Source of the DNA: Sphingomonas sp. PP-CE-1G-424
GTDB lineage: Bacteria; Pseudomonadota; Alphaproteobacteria; Sphingomonadales; Sphingomonadaceae
Direction of reading: 5' to 3'
Length of the DNA: 64,000 nucleotides
Assembly: GCF_004341085.1 (NCBI RefSeq)
Contig: NZ_SLXW01000001.1
Coordinates: 744,001 to 808,000, forward strand
Shown: piece by piece, positions 1 through 8,816 of the stretch
Layout: each line of letters starts with the position of its first letter
How positions within the stretch are numbered: the stretch's first letter is position 1
The notes under the pieces: model-generated
Databases searched by the model: none
What the model saw: only the letters and a program-made list of their open reading frames with translations
What the model was told of the DNA's origin: nothing
Position numbers and translations under genes: made by a program

Positions 1-272
1 GCATAGGCGCGAAGGCTGTGCTCCTTCTCCTCGGCGACGAAAGCGATGACGAACCCCGACAGCACGAAGAACACCGCGACCGCTTCGCCGGTGTGGCCCG
101 AGATGAACCCGGGCAGCCGGGGCATGACGAAATGCCGGGCATGGCCGAGCACCACCTCGAACGCCGCGACCAGACGCAGCAGATCAAGGTAGATCGACAA
201 ATTGGGATCGAGCACCCTGACCTTCGTCCCGAAAGGACCGGTCGGTTCTGCGTGCGTCTGCGGCTCGCTCAC
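1..272 (-). CDS. Acyltransferase 3 family membrane protein (3' end beyond window)
   Basis: Only the first 90 or so codons are present; the gene runs off the left edge. The N-terminus is soluble and then enters a first membrane helix with the family pattern IYLDLLRLVAAFEVVLGHARH, in which the late His is the expected catalytic residue, followed by FFVLSGFVI, a hallmark of OafA/YrhL-type O-acyltransferases. The start is a GTG at 272, chosen because an AAGGAG ribosome site sits about 8 bases upstream. It begins about 30 bases after the stop of the glycosyltransferase gene and is last in a leftward operon of polysaccharide genes, so it probably acetylates or otherwise acylates the exopolysaccharide at the inner membrane. 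The acyl group and the sugar cannot be told from sequence. Confidence 0.85.
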   Translation of the reverse strand, partial: MSEPQTHAEPTGPFGTKVRVLDPNLSIYLDLLRLVAAFEVVLGHARHFVMPRLPGFISGHTGEAVAVFFVLSGFVIAFVAEEKEHSLRAY

Positions 273-303
273 GATGCCCGCTCCTTGTCCGTCTTGGGCG
301 CCA

Positions 304-1542
304 TCATCCGGCCCGTCCTGCGCGCGCTCCGATCAGCGTATCGACCAGGGCGCCCTCGCGCTGCCGGCTGTGCGCGGCCCAGCGCTCGCGGACGTGCGTC
401 CGTGCCGCCTCGACCGCTGCCGGGTCCTGCGCGAGCCCGAGGATGTGGCGGGCGGCGGTCTCGGGCCGGTCGAGGTCGAGCAGCGCGGGCACGCCCATGA
501 ATTCGAAACCCTGGAGCGACAGCGGCGTCGCCATCACCGGTGCGCCGGCGGCGAACGCCTCGAGCATCTTGATCTTCAACCCGCTGCCGTGGACGACCGG
601 GCTCAGCATGCACAGGCACGCGCCGAGCAGCCGCTCCATCTCGTCGTCGGCGACGAAGCCCAATGTTTCGACATTGGCGGCGGGTGTACCGATATGGTCG
701 CGCGTGCCCTTGCCGATGAACGTCACGATCGCGGGGGCGTCGAGTGCCAGCAGCGCGGGCGCGAGCGACCGCGTGATCCAGTCGATCGCGGCGCGATTGG
801 GGGGGAAGCCGGGGCTGCCGATGAAAAGGACGCGGCGATGGTTGATGTCGTTGGATGGCGGCGCGATCGCCTTTACCGCCGAAACCGGCGCACGCTCGAT
901 CACCGGGCACAGCGCGACGCCCTTCGCGCCGGTCAGGCTGCGATAGTGGCGCGCATCGCTGTCGGAGATGAACACGGTCCGCGCCGCACGCCGCAACAGC
1001 AGCGCCTCGATCAGCCACGCCTGCACCGCCTCGACGCGGAGGAACGCCGCCGCCGCGCGCGATTTCCGCAGCCGCGCGCCGTCGACCAGCGTGTCTGGCG
1101 TGACGTTGTGCGCGATGAAGACGAAGGGCGTGCGCCCCAGCACGAGCCGCCACAGCGACACGTTCGCGAGCGCCTGGATATGGTCGACCACGATCAGATC
1201 GGGTTTCGCCGCCAGTCCCGCGCGGATCGCACGTCGCGCCGGGGTCGAGACGAAGCCGATGCTCATCAGCAGCTTACCCGACAAGAGATGCGCGAGCTTG
1301 CGCGCCTTGGACGGCGTCTTCGTATCCGCGCGGTAGCCGCCGACGCCGCCGAACGCGGGCGGCGGGGTGTCGGCGGGCAACGTCGTGAAGACGCCGGTCA
1401 GGTCGATCGCGCGTGAGGCGGCGAGTTCGGCGATGTGCGCGCGTGCGACGACGTCCATGCCCGAGCGCGGATCGACCGGATCGCCGGCACCGATATAGAA
1501 GACCCGCAGCGCTCGGCGACCGGACGCGGCAGTCTCCGTCAT
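304..1542 (-). CDS. Glycosyltransferase, GT4-like
   Basis: A protein of 412 residues that probably transfers a sugar from a nucleotide donor onto the growing lipid-linked repeat unit of the exopolysaccharide. The N-terminal half has the Rossmann start RALRVFYIGAGDPVDPRSGM and VFIAHNV. The C-terminal half has VLFIGSPGFPPNRAAIDW, VTFIGKG, and SPVVHGSGLKIKMLEAFAAG with the conserved downstream Glu of GT-B (GT4 and related) enzymes. The start ATG at 1542 overlaps the stop of the acetyltransferase gene (ATGA), so translation is coupled. A longer upstream reading in this frame covers the acetyltransferase gene in the wrong frame and is not used. Donor and linkage are unknown. Confidence 0.88.
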   Translation of the reverse strand: MTETAASGRRALRVFYIGAGDPVDPRSGMDVVARAHIAELAASRAIDLTGVFTTLPADTPPPAFGGVGGYRADTKTPSKARKLAHLLSGKLLMSIGFVSTPARRAIRAGLAAKPDLIVVDHIQALANVSLWRLVLGRTPFVFIAHNVTPDTLVDGARLRKSRAAAAFLRVEAVQAWLIEALLLRRAARTVFISDSDARHYRSLTGAKGVALCPVIERAPVSAVKAIAPPSNDINHRRVLFIGSPGFPPNRAAIDWITRSLAPALLALDAPAIVTFIGKGTRDHIGTPAANVETLGFVADDEMERLLGACLCMLSPVVHGSGLKIKMLEAFAAGAPVMATPLSLQGFEFMGVPALLDLDRPETAARHILGLAQDPAAVEAARTHVRERWAAHSRQREGALVDTLIGARAGRAG

Positions 1543-2117
1543 CGCGCGCCGCCGAGGACGCGCGCCGGCGATCCGGCGGCGACCGCGCCCGCGGGGACGT
1601 CCTTCAGCACCACTGAATTCGCGCCGATCTTGGCACCGCGACCGATCGTGATCGGGCCGAGGATGGTCGCGCCTGCGCCGATCTCGACGTCGTCGCCGAT
1701 GATCGGCCCGCGCGGCGCATCGTCGCCGCGCTTGCCGATCGTCACGCATTGCAGGACCGCGACGTTGCGGCCGAGCGTGCAGTCGCCGAGCACGATCGCA
1801 TAGGGGTGCGGCATGTAGCAGCCGGGGCCGACAGTCGCGATCGCGGCGATCTCGGACCCCGATCGCCGACAGGTCCGTGCCCAATAGAGCCGCGCGACGA
1901 CCCGGCCGACGACTGGCAGCGACGCGAGCAGCCGCTGGATCCGGTGCTGCAGGATGAAGCGAAAACCCGGCAGGAACAGCCACGCATAGACCAGGAACGC
2001 ACCGCCCGGCCGCTGCCCGCCGACCTTGGCGACGCGCACCAGATCGCCACGAAGATGCTCGGCGAACGTAGCCCACGCGGGGGGCTTGCGCGTGTCGGTC
2101 ATGGGCGTATCGGTCAT
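1539..2117 (-). CDS. Hexapeptide-repeat acetyltransferase (serine acetyltransferase-like)
   Basis: A 192-residue left-handed beta-helix acetyltransferase. The C-terminal half carries hexapeptide repeats (IVLGDCTLGRNVAVLQCVTI, then ITIGRGAKIGANSVVLKDV) and ends in the usual VAAGSPARVLGG cap; a His in CYMPHPYA is the probable catalytic base. The layout resembles serine O-acetyltransferases and the polysaccharide enzymes EpsC and WcaB. Because it is coupled by ATGA overlaps to a flippase before it and a glycosyltransferase after it, a role in O-acetylating the exopolysaccharide repeat is more likely than cysteine synthesis. Two in-frame ATGs exist, at 2117 and 2102; the first is chosen because it forms the ATGA overlap. 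Confidence 0.85.
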   Translation of the reverse strand: MTDTPMTDTRKPPAWATFAEHLRGDLVRVAKVGGQRPGGAFLVYAWLFLPGFRFILQHRIQRLLASLPVVGRVVARLYWARTCRRSGSEIAAIATVGPGCYMPHPYAIVLGDCTLGRNVAVLQCVTIGKRGDDAPRGPIIGDDVEIGAGATILGPITIGRGAKIGANSVVLKDVPAGAVAAGSPARVLGGAR

Positions 2118-3430
2118 GGGCGGGGCATCTCCGTTGCCGAGCCGCCCCCCGTTTGCGAGAAAGGCTCGGGTTGCTTCATCTTGCGGAGCACATGACGCAG
2201 ATAGAGCAAACGGACGATGAACAGCGTGCTGGCGGTAGCCGCGGCCGACAGCCCCGCCCCGATCAGCCCGAAGAAATACATGAACCCGGTGCCGAACGCG
2301 ATCGCGACGATCACGCCTGCGACGTTGTTGACCGCGTACATCCGGTCGCGCCCCATGCTGGTGATCGACACGTTGAGCAGGTCCGAGCCCGAACGGATCG
2401 TCGCCGCCAGCAGCATGATCGCGAGCAGCACGCGAAACACCGGGAAACGCCCCGCCGGCGCGAAGTAGAAGATCATCTCGGTCGCGAGGAAGATGCCGAC
2501 GCTGAACACCGCGGCGAAGGTCATCGTCTTCATCATCTGGCGGCGCAGTTCGGCCTGCCACTCGACCGGATCGCCGCCGCGGAACGCGCGCACCATCCGC
2601 GGTAGCGCGAGTTGCACCACGGCGGTCGAGATCAAGGTCTGGAGCGCGTTGGTGATCGAGAAATAGAAGCTGTAGATACCCGTCGCGACCAGCCCGAGCA
2701 GCGCGTTCAGGATGAAGCGGTCGGCATAGCCCAGTCCGACGATGCCGAGGTCGCTGAAATAGATATACCAGGCGCGGCGGGCCCGCGTGACGAGCACGCT
2801 CAGCTTCTTTTCCTCGCGCAGGCTCGCCTTCATCGGCCAGCGGCGCAGATAGACGAACAGCATCGCGATCGCGAGCACATGGCTGAGGATCCAGCCGATG
2901 AAAATCATGTCGAGCGTCCTCAACGCCGGCAGCGCGAACCCGATCGCGACGACGATCGGGATCCACAAGGCGGAGCGAACGAACACGAGGACGTTGGCGA
3001 ACAGCGCGAGTTCGAGTCCGATCATCGGCATGTAGATGTCGAGCGCGACCGTCTCGAGCCACAAGAGGATCAGGATCAGCACCTGCGTCTGCGTGATCCC
3101 GCCGGTCTGCCAGACCAGGACCGGCACCGCGATCAGCGTGCCTGCGAGCAACGACGCGAAGGTGATGATCAGCCGGTCGCGGATCAGCGGCGCGGCGGTC
3201 GCGGGGGTATGCCCGACCACTTCGCGCGACACGAAATAGTTCAGGCCCCAGCCGACCGTCGCGGGGACGATGCCGATCGCACCGATCGCCAGGCCATAGA
3301 CGCCCGCCGCCGCCAGACCGAGCTGGCTGACGATGTAAAAGGACAGCGCGAATCGAAGGAACAGCGTCGAACCACGCAGAACCATGTTCGGCGCGCCACC
3401 GCGGATCAATCGTGTCAGTAAGACAGACAT
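2114..3430 (-). CDS. Polysaccharide flippase, Wzx/MATE-like
   Basis: A 438-residue integral membrane protein, hydrophobic along nearly its whole length, with basic loops between helices (for example the stretch MKASLREEKKLSVLVTRARR). It looks like a lipopolysaccharide/exopolysaccharide export flippase that moves the undecaprenyl-linked repeat unit across the inner membrane before polymerisation. The start ATG at 3430 gives the N-terminus MSVLLTRLIRGG, usual for the family, with GGAGAG about a dozen bases upstream. It is first in a leftward operon of four overlapping or closely spaced genes, and a Wzy-like polymerase lies 1.4 kb away on the other strand. The family assignment is firm; the glycan substrate is inferred from context. 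Confidence 0.85.
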   Translation of the reverse strand: MSVLLTRLIRGGAPNMVLRGSTLFLRFALSFYIVSQLGLAAAGVYGLAIGAIGIVPATVGWGLNYFVSREVVGHTPATAAPLIRDRLIITFASLLAGTLIAVPVLVWQTGGITQTQVLILILLWLETVALDIYMPMIGLELALFANVLVFVRSALWIPIVVAIGFALPALRTLDMIFIGWILSHVLAIAMLFVYLRRWPMKASLREEKKLSVLVTRARRAWYIYFSDLGIVGLGYADRFILNALLGLVATGIYSFYFSITNALQTLISTAVVQLALPRMVRAFRGGDPVEWQAELRRQMMKTMTFAAVFSVGIFLATEMIFYFAPAGRFPVFRVLLAIMLLAATIRSGSDLLNVSITSMGRDRMYAVNNVAGVIVAIAFGTGFMYFFGLIGAGLSAAATASTLFIVRLLYLRHVLRKMKQPEPFSQTGGGSATEMPRP

Positions 3431-3715
3431 GATGTGGGCGGTCTCTCCGCTAGGACATCGGCACAGAACCCGATCGCCGGCCGACTGCCGGGTCATACTG
3501 CACTACAGCATGCCACTAGGCGATTTCGGTCCCGCACGTCCACCCACGCCGATCCCACCCGACCCTACTCGCGACCGGCGGACCGCGAAAAACGATCGGT
3601 TCGGGCGGCCGACCTGCCTCGTTTCGGGGCGTGCTGCACCGCACCGTAATTTTCCGCAATTGACGTTGCAGAGTGCATTCAGCAGTGAGTAGATTCCCAA
3701 CCTAAGGTTTTCCCG
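3431..3715. promoter_or_regulatory. Divergent intergenic region of the exopolysaccharide locus
   Basis: This gap separates the leftward flippase operon from the rightward acyltransferase-polymerase pair and must hold both promoters. A TTGACG hexamer lies near 3659, but no convincing -10 box at the right distance was found. No gene is seen. Confidence 0.35.
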
Positions 3716-4852
3716 ATGCGTCTAGGCCGGATAGACAGCCTCCAGATCCTGCGTTTCCTAGCGGCCTTTCTCGTACTCTGCGGGCATAGCCAGCACGCGC
3801 TGGTCGATCATCTCGGCGCACGCGCCGGATACTGGAGCTTCGTTCCGCTCGACTGGGGACTGGGGGTCGACGTCTTCTTCGTGATCTCGGGCTTCGTGAT
3901 GTACTACATGATGCACGACCGGTTCGGGAAGGCAGGCGCCGCCGCTGACTTCCTGCGCCGCCGTCTGATCCGGGTCGCGCCGCTCTACTGGGTTTTCACC
4001 ACGCTTGCGCTGGCCGTACTGGTCGCGACCGGCGCGCCGCGGCCGGGCGCGCTGAACATCGTGTTCTCGTACCTGTTCCTGCCGGGGCCGGTGTGCGGCG
4101 ACTATTGTTTTCCGGTGTTCACGCTGGGCTGGACGCTGAACTACGAAATGATGTTCTACGCGGTGTTCGCGGTCGCGCTGCCGTTCCGCCGCGCCACCGG
4201 CATCGCGATCATCGTCGCCGCGATCCTCGGGCTGATGGCCGTCGCGCATCTTGCCCCGGCCGACTGGCGGATGCTGCATTTCTGGGGCTATCCGCTGACC
4301 GGTGAGTTCCTCGCGGGGATCGGGCTCGCGCACCTGTTCCTGAAGGGCGTCCGCATCCCCCGCCCGATCGCGCTCGCGACAATCCCGTTCGCGCTGGTGC
4401 TCGCGGTGATCGGGTATCAGACCGACGCCTACGACACGATCGGCCGGATCGTCACCGGCGGTATCCCCGCCACGCTGATCATGGCAGCGGCCGTGCTCGG
4501 GCTGGAGCCGGTCGGCGGACGCCAGGTCGCCCCCACCGGCCTGACCCGTCTGCTGGTCGCGGGTGGCGACGCGTCCTACGCGTTGTACCTGTCGCATCCG
4601 ATCGCGATCAAGCTGGCCCAGGTCATCGCGCAGAAGCTCGGCATCCTGGACCGCGCACCGGAACTGCTGCTGCCGCTCGTGTTCGTCGGCGCGGTGATCG
4701 GCGCCGTGATCGTCCACCGCTTCATCGAAAAGCCGATGCTCGCCTTTCTCAACCGCCGCTGGAGTCGCTTCGGCAGCACTGGTATGGGCGACGGCCAGCC
4801 CGCGCCCGGCCGCGCCGGCGTCATCGTCACTGAAGAACCGGAAACTCGCTGA
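3716..4852 (+). CDS. Acyltransferase 3 family membrane protein
   Basis: A 378-residue O-acyltransferase of the OafA type. The first helix RFLAAFLVLCGHSQHA carries the family His, and LGVDVFFVISGFVMYYMM is the second conserved block, followed by about eight more hydrophobic segments and a basic C-terminal tail. Such proteins move an acyl group from the cytoplasm to a sugar on an exported glycan. The stop codon shares one base with the start of the Wzy-like gene, so the two are coupled. AAGG lies about 10 bases before the ATG. It is one of three acyltransferases in this locus, which suggests a heavily decorated polysaccharide. Confidence 0.88.
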   Translation: MRLGRIDSLQILRFLAAFLVLCGHSQHALVDHLGARAGYWSFVPLDWGLGVDVFFVISGFVMYYMMHDRFGKAGAAADFLRRRLIRVAPLYWVFTTLALAVLVATGAPRPGALNIVFSYLFLPGPVCGDYCFPVFTLGWTLNYEMMFYAVFAVALPFRRATGIAIIVAAILGLMAVAHLAPADWRMLHFWGYPLTGEFLAGIGLAHLFLKGVRIPRPIALATIPFALVLAVIGYQTDAYDTIGRIVTGGIPATLIMAAAVLGLEPVGGRQVAPTGLTRLLVAGGDASYALYLSHPIAIKLAQVIAQKLGILDRAPELLLPLVFVGAVIGAVIVHRFIEKPMLAFLNRRWSRFGSTGMGDGQPAPGRAGVIVTEEPETR

Positions 4853-6183
4853 TGGCTACCACGATCGATGCATTTCCCGCCCGGACGACGGTCCAGCGGA
4901 ACTGGTCGACGAGCATGAACCAGGAACTGGCCAACAAGCTGCTGGCCGGTCTGTTCCTGATGTTCGCGTTTCGCGATACGCTGACCGCGGTGCTGCGCTG
5001 GGCGCTGGCGCTGACGCATCTGTCGCCGCTGTGGTTCATCCCCGACCTGCTCTCGATCGGCGCCTTCGGCTATTTCGCTTGGCATATCGCGTTTCGAGAC
5101 CGCTCGCCCTTCGCCATTCTGCTGGTCCTGAACACGATCACTGCGGCGATGGTCGGCTATATCTTCATGTCCGAATCGCCGTTTGCGCTGATCTCGTCGC
5201 TCAAGCTGTTCTTTCCGTTCTACGTCGGTCTGGCGCTCTGCGGCAGCGACATCACGCAGTACAAGTTCGTGCGGTATATGATGATCGGGCTGATGATCGC
5301 CTCGATCGTCGGCCTGATCGCCGCGCCCTATTTCGATTATCCCTGGACGGGCGCGGAGTTCGAGAATTTCGGCAACAGCAAGGAAGTCGGCCGGGTCTGG
5401 TGGATCGACGGCGTCGTGCGGTACGGCGGGCTGGCCGGCGACAGCACGATGGCCGCGTACATGGTCGTCTTTCCGTATCTGATGCTGTTCCACCGGATTC
5501 CCAAATGGCTCAATCTGGCGTTGTGGCCGGTGATCTACTGGGCGATCCATATCAGCACCAGCCGGTCGGCGATGCTGGTCGCGGTGTGCTTCGCGCTCTA
5601 TTATCTCGCTACCGAGATCCTGATGCCCTCGTTGAAGAAATACGACATCGAGCGCAACCTCGCCAAATGGTCGTTCCTGTGCGTGCCGATTCCGTTCGTG
5701 CTGATCGCGGTTCTCGGCGGCGTCGACCTGTCCGAGATGAGTTCGTCGCTGTTCAGTCTCCAGGACCGAATCAACAACAGCTGGCAGCTACCCTTCACCT
5801 ACCTGTCGGATCTCTTTCCTGCCGGCCTGTTCGTCGGCTGCGGGCTCGGCTGCTTCTCCTATCCGATGGCCTATACGGATATGTCGGGATACACCGTACC
5901 GGTCGATAATTTCTATCTCAGCACGTACCTGATGATGGGGGTTCCGTGGCTGGTCTTCATGGTCGGCATGGCGATCGCGCCGTTCCGCACCAAGATCCGG
6001 TCGAAGCTGGTGATGATCTTCATCCTCAACATCTACACGATCACGGTGCAGTGCTACGGTCCGTCGTTCGCGACGATCTCGATCGGCTATGCGTTTTCGG
6101 ACATGTTCCTGCGCGGCAAGCCCTGGCAGCGGCGCGCGCGCCGCTCGGCCGAAACCGATGCCGACGCCGCAGTCTCTACCTGA
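4852..6183 (+). CDS. Wzy-like polysaccharide polymerase / O-antigen ligase-like membrane protein
   Basis: A 443-residue protein with about ten hydrophobic segments and one long loop (roughly residues 160-200) between membrane spans, the topology expected of Wzy polymerases and WaaL-like ligases. The loop holds WWIDGVVRYGGLAGDSTMAA, and IHISTSRSAML follows in the next span; an Arg in a TSRSA motif is common in this superfamily. It starts on the last base of the preceding acyltransferase gene and overlaps the next gene, which is convergent, by eight bases. With a Wzx-like flippase nearby, polymerisation of the exopolysaccharide is the best reading. Sequence alone does not exclude a ligase role. 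Confidence 0.75.
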   Translation: MATTIDAFPARTTVQRNWSTSMNQELANKLLAGLFLMFAFRDTLTAVLRWALALTHLSPLWFIPDLLSIGAFGYFAWHIAFRDRSPFAILLVLNTITAAMVGYIFMSESPFALISSLKLFFPFYVGLALCGSDITQYKFVRYMMIGLMIASIVGLIAAPYFDYPWTGAEFENFGNSKEVGRVWWIDGVVRYGGLAGDSTMAAYMVVFPYLMLFHRIPKWLNLALWPVIYWAIHISTSRSAMLVAVCFALYYLATEILMPSLKKYDIERNLAKWSFLCVPIPFVLIAVLGGVDLSEMSSSLFSLQDRINNSWQLPFTYLSDLFPAGLFVGCGLGCFSYPMAYTDMSGYTVPVDNFYLSTYLMMGVPWLVFMVGMAIAPFRTKIRSKLVMIFILNIYTITVQCYGPSFATISIGYAFSDMFLRGKPWQRRARRSAETDADAAVST

Positions 6184-7246
6184 TTGGTGACGGGGCCGGC
6201 CGGTGCCGCTTGAACGGCGACTTGCCGGTCAGCGCGGCCCAGTCCGCCATGCCGAGCCGCTCGGCCAGCATGAAGACGGCGACCGGAACATACAGCCCGA
6301 CGGCCGTGCCGAACGCCAGATCGAGCGGAACGCTGCGCAGGTGCAGCGTCGCGAGAAGCCGCGGCGCCGTCGGCAGGAAGATGACGTGCATCAGGTAGAT
6401 CGGCAGCGACACCATTCCGAGCCATGCCAGATGACGAGCGGCGCGCCCGGCGGGTGCCAGCGCACAGGCCAGCGTCATCATCAGCGACAGACCCAGCATC
6501 GACACCGGGATCGTCCACAGGCTGACCGCCACGACGTCGCCTCGCCGCCACAAGGCCAGCGCGGCCGCAACGAACAGGATCGCGGCGACAGCGATGCCGA
6601 TCCGCGAACGGATCGGATGCATCAGTTTGCGGCCATGCTGCGCCAGCCATAGGCCCGCCACGAAATACGGCGCGTGGACGATCATCTGTGGCACGACGTC
6701 GGTCGGCGGCGCGTCGGACAGAAACGTGAAGGCCAGCAACGCGAGCGCGGCAGCACCGGCGGCGACCGTGGCGCGCCCGGCGAACAGCAGGGCCGCCAAT
6801 TGCATGAGCAGCAGCGCGTACAGGAACCAGAAGATGCCGATCGGGTGCGTCGCGATATGCAGCAGCGCATCGAGAGGCAGATCGCCGTTGACGTGGATGA
6901 TCAGCCGCGCCGCCGTCATGCTCGCCCAGAACAGGGCGGACCACAACACATAGGGATAGATGATCGCCCATCCCCGCGACCGGAGATAGTGCCCGGCCGC
7001 GACCTTGCGGATCGAGAAGAACGCGTTGTAGCCGGCGACCAGGAAGAACACCGGCATGTGCGTCGTGTAGATCGCGAAATCGATCGCCTGGAGCACGCGC
7101 AGCATAGCCGAAGCATCGGGATTCTTCATGACGCCACGCGCGTGATGGCCATAGACGACCAGCACGATCGCCAACCCGCGCAAGATATCGGCGGCGACGT
7201 CGCGCTCTCGCCGAACTACCGTTCCGGGCTTATCCGTCATCTGCAT
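6176..7246 (-). CDS. Acyltransferase 3 family membrane protein
   Basis: A 356-residue protein with about ten hydrophobic segments. The start ADILRGLAIVLVVYGHHARG carries the family His pair and THMPVFFLVAGYNAFF is the second conserved block, so this is an acyltransferase 3 member of the type that acetylates sugars. The ATG at 7246 is preferred over one at 7240; both lie downstream of a weak GGCGGA site, and a still longer reading to 7327 adds a tail with no similarity to the family. The 3' end overlaps the 3' end of the polymerase gene by eight bases, a convergent overlap in a very compact locus. Confidence 0.82.
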   Translation of the reverse strand: MQMTDKPGTVVRRERDVAADILRGLAIVLVVYGHHARGVMKNPDASAMLRVLQAIDFAIYTTHMPVFFLVAGYNAFFSIRKVAAGHYLRSRGWAIIYPYVLWSALFWASMTAARLIIHVNGDLPLDALLHIATHPIGIFWFLYALLLMQLAALLFAGRATVAAGAAALALLAFTFLSDAPPTDVVPQMIVHAPYFVAGLWLAQHGRKLMHPIRSRIGIAVAAILFVAAALALWRRGDVVAVSLWTIPVSMLGLSLMMTLACALAPAGRAARHLAWLGMVSLPIYLMHVIFLPTAPRLLATLHLRSVPLDLAFGTAVGLYVPVAVFMLAERLGMADWAALTGKSPFKRHRPAPSPIR

Positions 7247-7424
7247 TCGTTCCGATCCGCCTCGCCCGTTGCATCCGAAGTCGATCGAAACGGACTGTGG
7301 GAAACCCGCGTTCGGTCGATGGACCAAGAGGCCTGGCCCGCGATATCGCGCCGCGGGCCCTCTAGGTCATCTTGCAGCATCGGCGCAAGATGATGCGGCA
7401 CATCCGGTGCGGATGCGCCCACCC

Positions 7425-8816
7425 CTACCGCTCTCGCGCCGCTTCGGAGACATCGCGCGACACCGGATCGAGCATGTAATCGAGCAGGCGGCGGCGGCCG
7501 GTGCGGATGTCCGCGGTGACCGCGAGGCCGGGGGTCAGCGTCATCGGCCGACCGTCCGCGGTGACCGTGCGCTGGTCCATCGCGATCCGCGCCATGTAAT
7601 AGGATGGCCCCTTCTCGTCCTGCACCGCGTCGCGGCTGACCGAGACGATCCGGCCGGGCACGGTGCCGAACCGCGTGAACGGATACGCCTCGAGCTTGAG
7701 CGCGACCGGCTGGCCGGCGTGGACGAAGCCTGCGTCGCGGTTGAGCAGCTTGGCCTCGACGGTCAGCTTGCCGTCGGGCACCACCACCATCAGCGCGCGG
7801 ACCGGTTCGACGACGCCGCCGACGGTATGGATCGCGAGCTGCTGGACGGTGCCGTCGACCGGCGCGACCAGCCGCTGCATCCGGCTCTGCTGGCTGGCCT
7901 TGGCGAGATCCTGGCGACGCTGCATCGCATCCGACTGCGCCTTGGCGAGATCGCCGAGCGCGGTCTGCCGCGCCGTTTCACGCGAATGGTTGAGTTCCTC
8001 GCCGAACCGCTGCGCCTCCGACAGCCCCCGCGTGCGCTGTTGCGCGGCGACGTCGCGGCTGCCCATCTCGCTGTGCCGCTGGCGCTGCATGTCGAGCACG
8101 CGCAGGCCACTGGCATAGCCGCGCGCCGCCAGCGTCTCGATCGCCTTGACCTGGCGTTCCATCAGCGGACGGTTGGCGTCGAGCGCGCGCATCTGGTCCC
8201 CCGCCCCGGCCGCATCGGCAAGCGCGGAGCGACGTGCGGCGGCGAGCCCGGCGTCGGCGGCGCGGGCGCTGCCGAGTTGCGCCGCGACCAGCCGGCGCTG
8301 CGTGTCGAGCACGTCGGCGGGCGTGCCGGGCGGAGCGACGAACACGCCGCGCCCGCCGCTCAGCCCGTCGACGATCGCGGCGTTGCGCGCGACGTCGATC
8401 TCGGCGGTGAGCAGCGCTTGGCGCGCCTGCGCTTCGTCGGCCGACGACAGCGTTGGATCGAGATCGACCAGCGGCTGGCCGCGCTTGACGACGTCGCCGT
8501 CATGCACCCAGATCCGCCGAACCAGACCGCCGCTGACCGACTGGACCAGCTTGACGCTGTCGGCGGGAATCGTCCGCCCTTCCGCGGTCGCGACGATATC
8601 GACATGGCCGAGCGTCAGCCACAGCCCACTCGCCGCCATCCCGCCGAGCAGCAGCCACGCGGTGATCCGCGCGGTCGGCGACACCGGGCGCTCGATCACC
8701 TCGAGCGCCGCGGGCAGGAACGCGGTCTCGAGCGGAATGCGACGGTCGCGGCGGGTGGCGCGATCCTCGATCCAGGCGCGACGGACGAGCGACAGATGGT
8801 GGGTGAGCGCGGTCAT
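7425..8816 (-). CDS. HlyD-family type I secretion adaptor (membrane fusion protein)
   Basis: A 463-residue periplasmic adaptor. A cytoplasmic head of about 50 residues is followed by one membrane helix (AWLLLGGMAASGLWLTLG), the first half of a lipoyl-like domain, a long alpha-helical coiled-coil stretch rich in Ala, Arg and Gln, the second lipoyl half (LVAPVDGTVQQLAIHTVGGV) and a beta-barrel domain ending near SYYMARIAM. This is the HlyD/PrtE plan. It starts inside the stop of the ABC transporter gene (ATGA), so the two proteins are made together and should form the inner-membrane part of a type I export system. No TolC-like outer membrane protein is in the window. The likely cargo is the giant RTX-tailed protein encoded just upstream. 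Confidence 0.9.
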   Translation of the reverse strand: MTALTHHLSLVRRAWIEDRATRRDRRIPLETAFLPAALEVIERPVSPTARITAWLLLGGMAASGLWLTLGHVDIVATAEGRTIPADSVKLVQSVSGGLVRRIWVHDGDVVKRGQPLVDLDPTLSSADEAQARQALLTAEIDVARNAAIVDGLSGGRGVFVAPPGTPADVLDTQRRLVAAQLGSARAADAGLAAARRSALADAAGAGDQMRALDANRPLMERQVKAIETLAARGYASGLRVLDMQRQRHSEMGSRDVAAQQRTRGLSEAQRFGEELNHSRETARQTALGDLAKAQSDAMQRRQDLAKASQQSRMQRLVAPVDGTVQQLAIHTVGGVVEPVRALMVVVPDGKLTVEAKLLNRDAGFVHAGQPVALKLEAYPFTRFGTVPGRIVSVSRDAVQDEKGPSYYMARIAMDQRTVTADGRPMTLTPGLAVTADIRTGRRRLLDYMLDPVSRDVSEAARER

